Source of the DNA: Gammaproteobacteria bacterium
GTDB taxonomy: Bacteria; Pseudomonadota; Gammaproteobacteria; HK1
Length of the DNA: 7,128 nucleotides
Reading direction: 5' to 3'
NCBI GenBank assembly: GCA_013042035.1
Contig: JABDQX010000047.1
Location: 1-7,128, forward strand
This document shows positions 6,703 to 7,128 of the stretch, in pieces (within the stretch, counting starts at the first letter, position 1; the number at the start of each line of letters is the position of its first letter). Made by a program: the position numbers and the translations under genes. Below the pieces are notes generated by a model. It was not told the DNA's origin. It searched no databases and saw only the letters and a list, made by a program, of their open reading frames with translations.

Positions 6703-7128
6703 ATGAAACTCAATTGCCAGAATTTCAACAACAATCAGCCGATACCCGGAGAGTTTGCCTTTTGTATTCCCGATCCCAAAGAGCACGTAACCCTGGGCGG
6801 CAATAAGAATCCGTCCCTATCGTGGAGCGACCTGCCCGGCGGCACAAAATCCTTGGTGTTGATTTGCCACGATCCCGATGTCCCCAGCAAACCGGACGAT
6901 GTAAACCAAGAAGGGCGGATCGTCCCCGGCGATTTGCCGCGCATCGATTTCTATCACTGGGTACTGGTAGACATCCCCACGAACATGACGGGGATCGCGA
7001 CAGGGGAATACAGCGATGGCGTTACCGCCCGCGGTAAGGAAGGCCCCGATGCACAGGGCGGGACTCGCCAAGGTATCAACGACTATACCCAGTGGTTCGC
7101 TGGTGACGCCGACATGGAGGGCCGTTAC
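6703..7128 (+). CDS. PEBP family (YbhB/YbcL, Raf kinase inhibitor-like) protein, 3' partial
   Basis: The first 142 codons are visible and the frame is still open at the window edge, so the gene is truncated by the window. The protein matches the phosphatidylethanolamine-binding protein fold of the bacterial YbhB/YbcL group. The family signature CHDPDVPS is at residues 55-62, NPSLSWSDLP at 36-45 shows the usual strand before it, and YHWVLVDIP at 84-92 carries the second conserved His of the anion/ligand pocket (His85). GINDYTQWFAGD follows near 126-137, and the usual YxGYDGPCPP segment would lie just past the edge. No signal peptide is seen, so it is probably cytoplasmic. The biochemical role of bacterial members is not well defined. 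The start follows an AGGAG with 7-base spacing. The leader is separated from hda by the MITE, so it probably has its own promoter, although I see no convincing one. Confidence 0.9.
   Translation, partial: MKLNCQNFNNNQPIPGEFAFCIPDPKEHVTLGGNKNPSLSWSDLPGGTKSLVLICHDPDVPSKPDDVNQEGRIVPGDLPRIDFYHWVLVDIPTNMTGIATGEYSDGVTARGKEGPDAQGGTRQGINDYTQWFAGDADMEGRY

Noticed and set aside
1..7128. CRISPR arrays, tRNA or rRNA genes, phage or toxin-antitoxin genes
   Set aside because: No regularly spaced repeats and no recognisable RNA gene were seen; almost all sequence is accounted for by the four genes and the MITE.

Overview
The window looks like a gammaproteobacterial chromosome segment. The best taxonomic marker is an Hda-type DnaA homologue (short AAA+ protein with an N-terminal beta-clamp motif) directly downstream of a DUF2066 gene, a pairing known from Gammaproteobacteria. 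Base composition is moderately GC-rich and all genes are on the + strand. I cannot place the organism more finely from this stretch.

Layout. (1) Positions 2-4558 hold the 3' part of a very large lipid megasynthase. The frame is open to the left edge through a Pro/Ala-rich linker, so the gene almost certainly begins outside the window. Visible domains in order are two FabA-like double-hotdog dehydratases, a polyketide-synthase-type dehydratase, and a C-terminal PlsC/AGPAT-like domain. This belongs to the PfaC/Pfa3 class of polyunsaturated fatty acid or 'secondary lipid' synthases. (2) Positions 4530-5678 encode an exported DUF2066 protein that overlaps the synthase gene. (3) Positions 5678-6382 encode Hda, coupled to DUF2066 by a TAATG stop/start overlap. 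(4) Positions 6383-6702 carry no full gene: a 14-codon ORF stub, a 189-bp palindromic MITE-like element flanked by TA, and a short leader with an inverted repeat and a strong ribosome binding site. (5) Positions 6703-7128 hold the 5' part of a PEBP/YbhB-family gene that runs off the right edge.

The three left-hand genes overlap and should form one transcription unit. That places a specialised lipid-assembly enzyme upstream of, and translationally coupled to, a replication-control gene; the link is probably positional rather than functional. The MITE separates this unit from the PEBP gene.

The points most worth a second look are the AGPAT-like domain, which lacks the canonical acyltransferase catalytic motifs (R-x4-E instead of H-x4-D, no EGTR box), the order FabA-DH / FabA-DH / PKS-DH / AGPAT-like in one chain, and the palindromic MITE.
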